Shown here piece by piece: positions 35,189-50,126 of a stretch of 64,000 nt of DNA; within the stretch, counting starts at the first letter, position 1; the number at the start of each line of letters is the position of its first letter. Under the pieces are notes generated by a model. It made no database searches. It was not told the origin of the DNA and saw nothing but the letters and a program-made list of their open reading frames with translations. A program made the position numbers and the translations under genes. Origin of the DNA: Udeniomyces pyricola (lineage: Eukaryota; Basidiomycota; Tremellomycetes; Cystofilobasidiales; Mrakiaceae); assembly GCA_039545295.1 (NCBI GenBank), contig BCIK01000015.1, positions 186,001-250,000 on the forward strand, in the 5' to 3' direction.

Positions 35189-38100
35189 TCAAGCGAACCG
35201 ATCGAACGGGGCAAACGCCTTCTTGAACGCCTGGGCGTCCGCCTTCTCTTCACCGTCCGTCTGACCGCAGTCCTGCCAGCGCGTCCGTTCGGGGATCGAA
35301 AGGAGGTTCGCGAGGGTAATCCTTTTTTTGTTGTTGTTGTTGTTGAAAAGAAGGTGAGAAAAGCAAAGCAAAGAAGAAGAAAAAAAGAAGAAGGAAAAAG
35401 AAAACAAGAGGGTGTGAAAAGAGGGTGGAGTTTTGAGGGAGGGAAGAAGAAGGGAAGGGAAGAGACAAGAAGGGGGAGGTGAGAATGTAAGTTTTTTTTT
35501 TTGTTCTATGAGACAAAGTTTTTTTTTTTGAGGAAAAGGGGGCCCGGGGAGGGGGGGGGAGGGGGGTGACCACCCCGAAAAAGTGCAAAGGGGGGGGGGG
35601 GGGGAGGAGGGAGACACTCACCTTCCGAATTGCAAATCGAACCTTCCTCCTTTCTCCATCAGATGCACCAACTTCTTCCCCCCAGGCAGATCGACCCGGA
35701 AGTAATTTCCCTCGGTCGTGCTAGCTTTCGCTTTATGCAACGCCGCTTCGGGATCGGCTTCGAACGCGATCCCCATGCGTTCGCCTTGGGCCGTAAAGGC
35801 GGCTTCGATCGTAGCGGCCGAAAGGGATTTAGGAACGGGGACAACTTGGATATGGGCGTGCCCGCCTTTACCGCTGTTGGGAGAAGGGCAGAGAGAGAGA
35901 GAAAGAGAGATGAGAGAGGGAGGGGATGATGAGTAAAGATGAGGTATCAGATCGGTCATGGGTCAAGTTTGGGAGCTATCGATCCAGATTCTTTCTTTTT
36001 TTCCCCCTTTTATGTCGAAGGGTAAAGAAAAACGGGGGAGAGCGGGAGGGAGTGTGAGAGGAGAAGAGGTAGACATACGATAAACGACCGACTTCAAATG
36101 CAACGGGCACGGCGTCGTACTGAGCGTAGCAATCCCGAAGGGCAGATTTCGTCTGCTCAATCTCGGAGATGATGTCGATGGCGTCGGCGGGAGGAACAGA
36201 GAGGAGCGTTGGGTAGTGCGTAATGGGGATGATCTGTCATGGGAGAAGAAGCGAGGGAGGGATGAATGAGGGACGACGGAGGAAGAGAGGCAAAAAGAAA
36301 AGGAAGCGAAAGGAGAGAAGGAAAGGGTCAAGTTGGCATATGTATGGAGGAAGAATCATTGAGAAGAGCTCTCGAGTCTCATCCTTTTCTATCCCGATCA
36401 TCCATCCCAATCATCCGCTCGCCTCATACATCCAAAGAAGAAGAAGAAAGAGGAACAGAACAAGAAGAAACCCCCTTGATCAGAACCGGTCACTTACCAA
36501 AACATGGCCACCTCCCGGTACGAGCGCCGCTTTCCTCGCGGCGTCGCCGCCGCCACTCCCTTGAGGCGCTTCCGGAAGACCCGTCTTTTTGTTGAGGACC
36601 ATCTTGGAGGCGAGGTTCGAGAGAGTGGACGTAGGTGGAATTTGACCTTTGGGAAGCGTGAGGTAAGTTTCGGACCCAATAGAGATGATGAGGTGTTTGC
36701 TAAATGATGATCGCGGTCGGAAAAGAAAAAGATGAAGGAAAGGAGGTGGGGGAGGGGAGGGGGGGGGGCAAGATAGATGGAAAGTGAGAAACGGAAAAAA
36801 ACAACAAGATGTCAGGTCGATGCGTGGATGTGTCTAAAGTGAAATCGTAACGCTAAGTTATACCAGGGACTCCAAAGAAAAGAAACGAAAGAAAGCAACG
36901 TCACGCGTGCCGATTCGAAAAGGAGACGTACGTGACTTTTGGGTTGGAAAGACAGAACCAGCATTCCGCCGGTCCCAACTCGCGTTGCTTGGTTGCCATC
37001 CCTCCTCCTCCGGCGCCAGGTTGGTTCTGACCTTTTTGAGGGCATTCGCGGATGTAGTGCTAAATCGTGGAAACATGGTTTCCAACAAGGAGAAGTGAGT
37101 TTCTTCTTCTCTTATCTGTTTTGGTTTCGTTTTGTTTTTGCAGTCATCGGATTGCTGAAAGGGAGTGAGAGGGAAAGGAGGAAAACTCACGCCAGGAAGA
37201 TTACAGATCTTGCAGACGTAATCGGCAGGGGGTCCAGAAGGCGCGGTGGGCGTCTCTACATGGTCGTCACCCAGAGAAACGAACACATTAAATCCGCGTT
37301 GAGGAGGAAGAGGGGGGGGGGGGAGATGAGCGATTTATTCTTTTGGCAAGAGAACGAGCAACCCATGAAGGGTCGGTCAAGAAAATAGAGAGAGGAGAGA
37401 GGAAGGGGGGGGGGAGGGGAGAGTAACGCACCATTCTGACCCTTCTGAGGACATTCCCGAATGAAATGCTGATGCCACGGAACCAAAAAAAAGGGACACC
37501 AAAAAATGAAGGAATACGCCACCATGAAACCCGAGCGTAGGCTCAGTAAATGCCTTTTGCTGGACAAGGTCTGGAGATAAGGTACCCAAGAGCAGATGAG
37601 ACAGGACTTACGCCTGGTTCGTTGCAGATCTTGCAGACGTAGTCGGCAGGTGGACCCGAGGGTGCAGCGTCTACGAGAAAAGGAGGAGATGTATTTGATG
37701 CATTGGGTTCAAGTGAGTCTTTGGCAAAAGAAAGAAAAAGCCCAAACTACGAAAGGCCTTTGAGGCACATGCAGAAGTAACGATCATGTCAAGGTCAGGG
37801 AGAAAATGACGGACCGTTGGCGTTGAGCGGGCAAGTTCGGATATAGTGACCTGGTTCGTTGCACTTTTTGCAGACGTAAGAGGGAGGAGGAACATCTGAC
37901 CGAGGTTCATCTGAAAAGTCGTCGTTGAGCAAGAGAAAACCACGTCAGCCAGGTCTCGTCTTGATCCAAAGACCAAGTGGAACGGACTAGGAAAGCAAAC
38001 TTTGGACTGAATGACTAACCAGGACCTCTTGGCTTCTTGTCCGTGGTTCCCTGAGCGCCCCAGATGAAACCTTGAGAGTCGAGGGGAGCGCCACGTTTGA

Positions 38101-39549
38101 GTGAGGAGGAGGATAGGGACGTGTGGTAGGGGTTGGGCGTCGCGTTGGCTGGTTTGGGAGGGAACGGCGGGGAAGTTGGGAGGGGAGCCAGAGTAAACGC
38201 GTAGAATGACTGATTTAGAAGTTCAAGACAAGACAAGCTCCGTCAATGATGATACATTTCGAACAGATCCTGATCAAAGCAGGATGGGTTCATCGTCACA
38301 GGAGATTCAAACGGGGCAGCGCGTCGAACTGACCCTAGCCTTCTTCTTTCCCTCCTCGACCACGCCTCCAAATCGACCAATCTTGATTCCTCGGGTAAAC
38401 CTTCCACCCATGCCTACTTCTCCCTCCCAGCTAAAAGGCTCCCTCTCCCAGAATCCATCCTCTCCCCCGTCCCAAAAGAGGTATCGTGGCCGACCGCGTC
38501 GGATGAGCTCTGCGAGCGGGGCTGCGCCTGGATCCAGCTTGAAGGGCAAATTAGGTGCGGAGGGAGAAAGCAGAGAGAGAGATGGGGGTGGGGTATGAAG
38601 TAGAAGGAGGTCGAGACCGGTCGGGGGAGCAGCAGTGAGAGCGGAGAAGGAAGATTGCTTGGGAGCAGACGGAGAAGGGAATAGGTGGGGCGACGCGAGA
38701 AGAGATTGCAGGGTCGAAGGGAGCAAGTTGACGTGAGTGCTTGCTGGAGGCTGCTCCTGATCCTGTAAAGATTGGCTATATCATTAGCACGGGACTTTCC
38801 AAAATTGGTAGAGATGTCATGGGATTCGGCAGTGATGAACGGACGACATGATCTGACGTACCTCTGCTTCCTCATCTCCCTCGACAACCACTTTCTTCTT
38901 TCCCTCTGCATTCCAAGCCGCTTGATCCCACTGTCCACCCAGTGCACCAATCTTGAGTCCCTCGCTCGTGACGAGAACGGTGCCCTGGGAGATGAGAAAG
39001 ACGTTGGTGCAGACTTCGCCACCGGTCGCGTCGATACGCGTCTGGACCGAGGGAGGAAGGGGGGTAGCGCCGAGCATGATGTAGGTCGTGAGAGGCACTA
39101 CCAGCAATGCAAGAGATCAGGGTCAGCAACGGATATCTCTGTCAAAGTAAGCTGCTATCGGGATCATGGCTATGGTTTGTATGAAAGCGATGTATGAGAT
39201 CTGGCAAGGGCCAACCAAGCAAAAGAGAAAGCAGCGAGCAAAGAGCAGCGGTTCCTCTCACCTTTGAGCTCGCCCTTGAGCATGCTCTGAACGACGTCGC
39301 CATCTTGGGACCCAAAGAAATCGCCTACACAGACACAGAAGCTAAAGGAATGCTTGGCTTGCAGGGTGCGTTGTTTTTCGACGAAGGGGAGGAGATCCCC
39401 GGCGGGAGGGCCGAGAGCTAGACTGGAGGAAGGATCGAAGGGTAGAAGAAAGAGAGGGCGCGATTGAGCGTGGATGAGCGGGGACTGAGGATAGATACCG
39501 ATCCGGCTGAAGTGAAGAGGTCTAAGAAGACGAACATCTTGGCCGACAT
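35189..39549 (-). CDS. DRN1: DRN1/CWF19L1-like debranching-associated protein
   Basis: Predicted 718 aa from fourteen exons: 39549-39536, 39422-39262, 39097-38862, 38762-38334, 38209-38020, 37910-37815, 37670-37612, 37468-37432, 37255-37191, 37059-36932, 36699-36498, 36233-36079, 35873-35622 and 35321-35189. The N-terminal metallophosphatase-like domain shows MSAKILALGPPAGDL, FCVCVGDFFG, VPLTTYIMLG and LGGQWDQAAW, then RYLFWDGGEDGFWEREPFSW. Three CCHC zinc knuckles follow (CKKCNEPGHYIRTC, CKICNEPGHFIREC, CKICNLPGHYIREC). The CwfJ C-terminal domains come last: ECWFCLSNPKV, KHLIISIGSETYLTLPKG, IIPITHYPTL, the HIT-like GHAHIQVVPVPK, and RWQDC. Drn1 binds Dbr1 and the intron lariat spliceosome and helps lariat debranching. 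The knuckles lie between the two halves, where the family has a linker. The last intron uses a poly-A/AAG acceptor. The first exon is only 14 nt, yet it forms MSAKI. Confidence 0.9.
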
Positions 39550-41181
39550 GGATCAGGAGGTCAAGGGTCGATGGCTGGTGGTGGGTGATGGGTATATTAG
39601 ATGGCGAGGTGAATGCTATCATCATCATCATCATCATCATCATCGTCAACGACGCCTATTTACTCGGTTGGTTACTCACCTTTGACTTGACCTCCACGCG
39701 CCGACGCGCACTCGGTACTCGATCTCAGATACTGATATGTCCAATTATTGCAGCTAGCTTGCCGTCATGCATATCGAACCCTCTAGCTAGATACTATAAA
39801 TTCTGGCTTCTAGCTGCTCCCCTATATCTATATGACCACTTTATCCAAATTGACGATTCAATAAATGAGCCTCTCCATCGACGATTGTCCTAGCTAGTCG
39901 TTAGCTAGACAGGGTGCGTGCTGCCTTCGCCGACTCGCTCATTGCTGGCTCAATATTCTCGAGCGACGCGCGCAAGGTAATCATGTTATTTGGCGGCGTC
40001 CATGATCGCTGATCGATGATCATGCATCTATCGATCCATCCAACTCCATCTATCGACCATCGCCCATGTATCGGTCGGTGGCTTCGGCCCGTCCAACCAG
40101 GCAGTCCGAGGTGGACGGACTTAAGGATGTAATGTCGGCCGTCAAGTACGTTAAGTCTTGTTCATGACCGGCCATGATAATATACAACATTAAGCTCAAC
40201 GCCTCAACTTGGGGGGTCCCACAGCCAAGGTTCGTTTCAGCTTGACGCGCTCGAACCCCTTTCGATTCCCTCTCGACGATCGTCCGTCCTTGTTCGATTG
40301 CTCCTCGATCATCAATCGTTTCCTTCCAGGCCCAGTCGGCTGCAAGTCTCCACGTTCAGATGTCAGACGCCTGCACTAACGCGTCCTCTTCAGGCACGCC
40401 ACTATGTTCTTTTTCTCTTTTTTCCTCGCTGCCTTGTTTACTTTCCCGACTCAAAGGGACAGCCGTTGACCACCTGCAAGCCAGTGATTGCCCTTGTCCT
40501 TTCCAAACCATCTCACTTTTCACTCTCCCAAACATCGACTTCGCTTTCCTTCTCCCCCCCCCCTTCCCCCTCTCAGCGTTCAGTATCCCTCCCGAGTCGC
40601 TGGACGTCTCCCATACCGCTTATCTCGTCCTGGAGACCCCCTCTCAACCATCCATCCACTTTCATTAACCTCCTTCTGCCGAGCATAGCCCGAACAGCCG
40701 CTGCTGCGCCAAACTTTCTCTTGCCTTCGCCCTCCCACTCCCCCTGTGCCCTAACCACTTCGCCCCTAGATCTTCTCCCCCTCTGGCGCCTGGAGCGTTT
40801 TTCCTTTCTCTCTCACCTGCTGAAACACTTGCGTAAGAACCGCACTCGGCCGGTCTATTCATCGTTACCTCTTGCCATCGACGATCATCATCACCTTTTC
40901 CTTTCTCGACTTTCCCCTCCCCCTTCCTTCCCCTACTTGCGATTCCCTCTGCCACTCGACCCCTTGCTAATTATAGCTCAAACTTGCTCTAATATACCAC
41001 CAGTACACTATCTTCACTATCACACTCTATCTGTTGATCGTCAACGAGTTGCAACGTCATAATCACCAACCTCTTTGTCCGAATTCCGTCGCCATCTCGC
41101 TCGGCCCTTGGCTTCCCTCGACTCGATTCCGCCGCTTTACCCCTCTCTCCATCTTTTTTTGCCCCATCCCACTCTTCAATC
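39550..41181. promoter_or_regulatory. Divergent intergenic, DRN1 / C2H2 regulator
   Basis: About 1.6 kb. It holds a CAT trinucleotide repeat at about 39618-39644, AT-rich sequence with CTAGCTAG motifs at 39750-39910, and from about 40260 a very long pyrimidine-rich leader for the C2H2 gene, within which a 254-codon frame (40298-41062) is low-complexity Ser/Pro/Leu and not called. The leader holds several upstream ATGs, so translation of the regulator may be controlled by small upstream frames. Confidence 0.4.
39618..39644. repeat. (CAT)n microsatellite
   Basis: About nine perfect ATC/CAT units near the start of the DRN1 gene, outside its coding exons. Confidence 0.8.
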
Positions 41182-45295
<4,114 letters not shown>

Positions 45296-46874
45296 TAAAC
45301 GGAGAGAACAGAAAAAAAAAGGGTAAGTCCCTCCCCCCCCCCCCTTCTTTCTTGCTCTGGGATGTTTTGTTTCTGCTAGTCAACGTCATCTAGAGTGCTA
45401 AGTTTGGGTCGCTGGTCTTTTTGTTGGTCCTGTTCTTTTTTTTTCTCTCCTTTTTCTTTCTTCTTCAGATATTGTCCCCCTTGACACTTCACATGCATAT
45501 TCCCAACCCATCCTCGAAACTTAGATCGAGTCTCTCTCTTCTCTCTCACTACTCTATCCACCTTGTCATGTATCAACTTCCACCGTACCTTCCTTCCTCT
45601 CCCTCTCCCACTTCAAACAACGTACCCTTCGTCCTAAGAAGGGAAAAACCAAGTAAAAAAAAAAACATCCCAAACATTTCCCTATATATGATCCCATCTC
45701 GGACCCCCCCCCCCCCTCCTCCCCCCCGACCCAGCCAGCTTATAGCCCCCTCGGCTTTTATGATCTCTTTATTTCCCGGAACTTATCAAACTATCTCCTT
45801 AACGTTTCCTCATCTCATCTCATCTCTCTATTTTCAGTAACTTCTCCTACGTTTCCTCATTCCAAAGCTCCCCCCCCCCCCCCACCACCAAGACTTCAGC
45901 CTAGACTTTCCNNNNNNNNNNNNNNNNNNNNNNNNNNNNNNNNNNNNNNNNNNNNNNNNNNNNNNNNNNNNNNNNNNNNNNNNNNNNNNNNNNNNNNNNN
46001 NNNNNNNNNNNGACTTTCCATTTCTCCTCTTTTTTTTTCGCTGCTCTTTCTTCCTTTATATATCGTCATACTATATATGCATCCTCATCTCTCTCTCTCT
46101 CTCTCACTCACACAACTCTCTCTTTATCTCTCTGGTTTTATTGACCTTTTGATATTTCTTCCTTGTGCCTTTTGTCCTTTTCTTCTTCTTTTCTTCGAAA
46201 TATCCTTTTTTTTTTTTTTTTTTCGCTCACATAAACCAACTCACTCAGCCAAACCAACCGACCATCCCCCCCTTTATTTCCTTTCACGCTATACACCTTA
46301 CTCAGTTTCCTCAATATATGATCTCTCTCTCTCCTCTCTAGAGAAAAAAAAAACCTCCCCAAGATATTTTCCTCTGAGAGACAGTCAGCTCAATCAGAGC
46401 CAGACAAGTCCACGCTTCGATCCATCTAGGAATGTTCTTTTATTTTAGAATTTAACCTATGAGATACTATATGATCCCATCGACACGTGAGTACTGCAAA
46501 AAAAAAAAAAAAAAAAAGCTGTGGAGTCGTGCAACTCATCCCTTTTGTTTTGAATCATGAATATGATGGACGTTCGTGTCAAGGTACATCTTCGATTGGA
46601 GAAGAAGAAACCCAGCAGACGGCCGGAGACTGATATGAGAAAGAGCGCGAGAGAAAGAGAGAGAGGGACGTTGGGCAAGGAGAAACTTTTGAAATAGATT
46701 AAAAACACACAGAGCAACCTAACACATCCCCTATCCATCCCACCTAAGCATACACACACATGAAGAGGAAAAAAAAAAGAACGAGAGAAACCAGATGGGT
46801 TTGCTCCTTAGCTAATTAGCTAGTTGATAATATATAATGACGACTCTCTTGTACGTTTTCTCAAGAGTCGATCA
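45296..46874. other. Convergent intergenic with assembly gap
   Basis: About 1.6 kb between two 3' ends. Plus-strand sequence is strongly pyrimidine-rich with C runs (for example about 45705-45716 and 45870-45883), a T run near 46207-46223 and an A run at 46499-46517. The 100-base N gap lies inside. No gene seen, but the gap could hide sequence. Confidence 0.5.
45912..46011. other. Assembly gap (100 N)
   Basis: Exactly 100 N. The eight bases GACTTTCC occur both directly before and directly after the gap, so the two contig ends may overlap. Other single N or short N clusters occur at 4699-4711, about 5969, 14304 and about 42047, all beside homopolymers. Confidence 0.98.
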
Positions 46875-49377
46875 TTAAGCCCAGGTCTTGAGATCCTCCT
46901 CGTCCGGTCCGGTCGGATCTAAGGAATTCCCATCATCGATGAATAAAATCAAACAGAAGAGCGAAAAGGTGTTGGTGGTTCGTGGAGAAAAGAAAGAGAC
47001 ATTCCGTTGAGCGAGCCAGATAAACACAAGGCTGACGTACCACTTGAACCGGCGAGGTTGCACTGGTGAAAGATTCGGACATCCTCTGTATTTATTCAAC
47101 CAAAGCGTCAGGTCAAAGCAAACGAACATGAAAGTGAGAAGACGAAAACCGAAAAAAAAAGAAGACAAAAGTAGAACGAACCATCCTTGAACGCCCCGAC
47201 GACACTGTGCAACACGCCTCGGTTATGGAACAGAACCATGTCTCCTTCGTCCCAGTCGTGGGGGTAAACCAACTCCTTTGCGATGCCTTGCCTTTGCAGC
47301 TTGTACACAATCTCCCGAGCCTCGGCGAGGTCCGTGATGTCGGCTCCATCCGGGTAGAGCGTCGAAGGGGTCTCTCGAGCTGTCGGGGGCAGAGGGGAGA
47401 TGTGCAGAGATTGAATGGCAGAGGGGTGGATCTGGAGGTGAAGCGCGCCAGTTTCGGGGTTTTTCCAGAGCTAAAGGAAGTGCGTCAACATAAGTTGATC
47501 CATCAAAGGTCAGCATGTGATTCGACACACAGATTAGAGATTGCACAATCGCAAAGGGACGAGTGAAGAAAGAAAGAAAACCCACTGCTGGGAAGACCTT
47601 GATCTTATCTTCCGTCCAAGGTGGGAGCTCATTCAGCGATAACTCCAAGCCATCCGAGACGAGTCCCAGACCCGTTGAGCGTGAGCGAGCAGGTGACATC
47701 CAAACGTATGGGTGAGGAGCCTGGAAAGATGATGCATCGGAAACGAATCATAAGACGGACGAAGCGGATGAGAAAACGACGTTCCATCTCTCAAAGACGC
47801 ACAACGAGACTTGAAGTATGCTCAGACGTACATATCGGACCTTCATTCTGACTAAAAGGGACTTTTCCTCGGGCGAGAGGATGTCAAACATGTTAGTGCC
47901 CGAGACAAAGGCCGTCGTACCAAGCGGGACCGCGAGTTCGTCGCCAGTGCCGTCGTCATCTGTGATGAACGGAGATGAGCCAAAGCATAAGTAAACATCC
48001 AGAGAGACGATGAGTAAGAAGATGCTGATCGTGAGCAGCCGTACGAACATCGAAGGGTCTGCCGGGGCCCTTTGGGAACACCTAGGGCATAAAGCGTAGT
48101 GACTTTTGGTGGCGAGAGATCGTACAACGCAGCGTCGATATGCCATCGGTAGAACCTCGTCTGTCGAAGACGGCAGAGAAGGGGGACTGGCTGGATCAGC
48201 TTCCACGCAAACGGAGGAGATAGATTACGGGCAAAAATCACTCACGACGCCGGCCGCATCGTCTTCATCCGAAACCACCGTCTTGTGGAAGGTCTTGTGA
48301 TGGGGGTGGCGGAGCTGTGCGTTGGTGAGACCTTCGTGCTCCTTGACCAGACCGTTGCCGATAAGCTGCACTCAGCACATAACCATCGAGATCAAGTACA
48401 CAAATCCCAATGGTTATCAATCTAGTCCAGCAGTCTGTCATGATGTTGGGCAAGAGGGCAAACAAAACGATGTGAAACGGACCTGGACTTGAGGCTGACG
48501 AGGGATTGTCTTGAGGTCCGGATGGAGGATGGATTTCTTATCACCACCCGTTTTGTTATTGCCATGACCATACGTCTGATGATTCCAATGGAGTATAACA
48601 TGTCAGAAAGAAAGGGGAAGGAGGAAGAATTTAGTGATCAAGAGAACAGGCGGTGGACGTCTCGCCGTCCCGGGGTCCACATCGGGCCGAGCCGGCGATA
48701 AGAACAAGGCGCATTGTACAAACCTCGGATTGAGGGTCAAACACCTGCCAAGGGATCGCCAGATCACAGGTCGACGTCAGTTAGATGGCTCCATCCCAAT
48801 GGCATGAACAAAGGCGTGGGGACGGTGATGGGCGTCATGGGTAAGGGGGCAGGGGGGGGGGGGGCAGTGGCAAAGTTCGAAGGCAGAGAGATAGCGAGCC
48901 CGAACTGCGGGAACGACCGACTATCGCAACGTCCTAACGCACCTTGGTCAACTTGTACTGAGCCTCAGGCGAGACAGTTTGTTTCTTGAAGAGGAGAACA
49001 GAGTGCTGATGGAGCGACGACAAATATTTATTCCACCTCGTCAGCATAGGCCAGGTCAGCCTGATGGAAACCGGCTCAATCGAGAGTAAATAGCCAACGA
49101 CCGACGGACCTTGTAGAGGAGATGCTGGATCTGGTTCGCCCCCAATCGCATGTCAAAGACAACACGTACTCAGTCAGTCACTCTGATTAATGTAGCCCGA
49201 TCCGGTGGGTGTAGTACAGACCTCTTCGAGTTGGTCATCCGTTGCGTGTTCGAGATCGACCCCGTCGACGATGCGACCAAAGGTGGCAAAGTGTTTAGGG
49301 TCAGCCGATGGAGGAAGAGGGAGAGCAGATGTGGTGAGGTTGGAAGGGACAGTAGGCTGGATGATAAAGTCAGGCAT
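46875..49377 (-). CDS. xanA: Xanthine dioxygenase, XanA-type Fe(II)/2-oxoglutarate enzyme
   Basis: Predicted 408 aa from twelve exons: 49377-49222, 49130-49110, 49005-48943, 48744-48724, 48575-48483, 48365-48246, 48160-48049, 47959-47832, 47720-47586, 47470-47182, 47085-47041 and 46918-46875. Conserved blocks are HFATFGRIVDGVDLEHATDD, HSVLLFKKQTVS, YGHGNNKTGG, SILHPDLKTIPRQPQVQLIG, RFYRWHIDAALYDL (the His-x-Asp iron ligands), GDELAVPLGTTAFVSGTNMF, APHPYVWMSPARSRSTGLG, HDWDEGDMVLFHNRGVLHSV (distal His) and IFHQCNLAG. This is the TauD-related fungal XanA pattern; XanA hydroxylates xanthine to urate and lets fungi use purines as nitrogen. A sulfonate or other TauD-type substrate is possible, but the RSTGLG and HNRGVLHSV context favours XanA. 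Exons 2 and 4 are each only 21 nt. Upstream on the same strand lies Argonaute, with no evident link. Confidence 0.88.
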
Positions 49378-50126
49378 GGTAGGATAGATTGTGAATGGGA
49401 AAGTTGGAGTGGCAAAGTGGTGGTGATTTGGGGTGAGAGGGCGATGGTGAATAAGAAAGGACAGGTCGAGGTGATCACAGATGAGGGCAGGAGGTGTCCG
49501 GTGTCTGTCCATCATTTCCAACGCAACGTTCGGACGAGTTCCGACCTGACTTGCCCGATGCATCGCTCGCCACTAGCCACTACTCGTATATGTCATATGT
49601 ACGGCATCGCTTCAGATCATGCAACCCATCGAATCATCTGCTGCCATGCACTCTGCATGCCTTCTGTTCGGCCTGTGATTTTGATCCTCATTCTGTTCTC
49701 CATCCCTGGATCCTGGACGTAGCTGGCCCTTTGGAGTACGCGTGCGCGACGCATGAACAATATCGTTTAGCTACAAGCGGATCTCTCATCTCGGCTATGT
49801 TCATGCGCGATCGTCAAGCAAGCAGCGAGCAACATATGCCACGCCTGTCGTGCCGACTTTTTGCGGCGCATGCGATGGTAATGCATCTCCCGCTCGATCC
49901 TTACACGTCGAGGCGTCCAAAGTGCACCCACACAGAACCACGTGACCACCCAAGCTGACACTTCGCAAATCACGTACAAACAGTATCACGTCAGACAAAC
50001 AATCGTTAAATAGATAGACAAAGATGGGGGAACGGCGGAAAGTGAAAGAAGAGGAAGAAGAACCACGAGGAGGAAAACAAAAACATCGCAACAGAGCGGG
50101 AGTGAACAGCGGCCGAATGAGCACAA
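49378..50126. promoter_or_regulatory. Intergenic, Argonaute 3' end to XanA start
   Basis: Contains the 3' flank of Argonaute and the promoter of XanA, both on the minus strand. A 154-codon plus-strand frame at 49494-49958 has no recognisable product. No gene seen. Confidence 0.45.

Noticed and set aside
38414..39022. 202-codon minus-strand frame within DRN1.
   Set aside because: Runs through DRN1 exons 3-4 and intron 3 in the wrong frame; the DRN1 frame carries the conserved metallophosphatase-like sequence.
40298..41062. 254-codon plus-strand frame upstream of the C2H2 gene.
   Set aside because: Low-complexity Ser/Pro/Leu read from a pyrimidine-rich leader; no domain or good start context.
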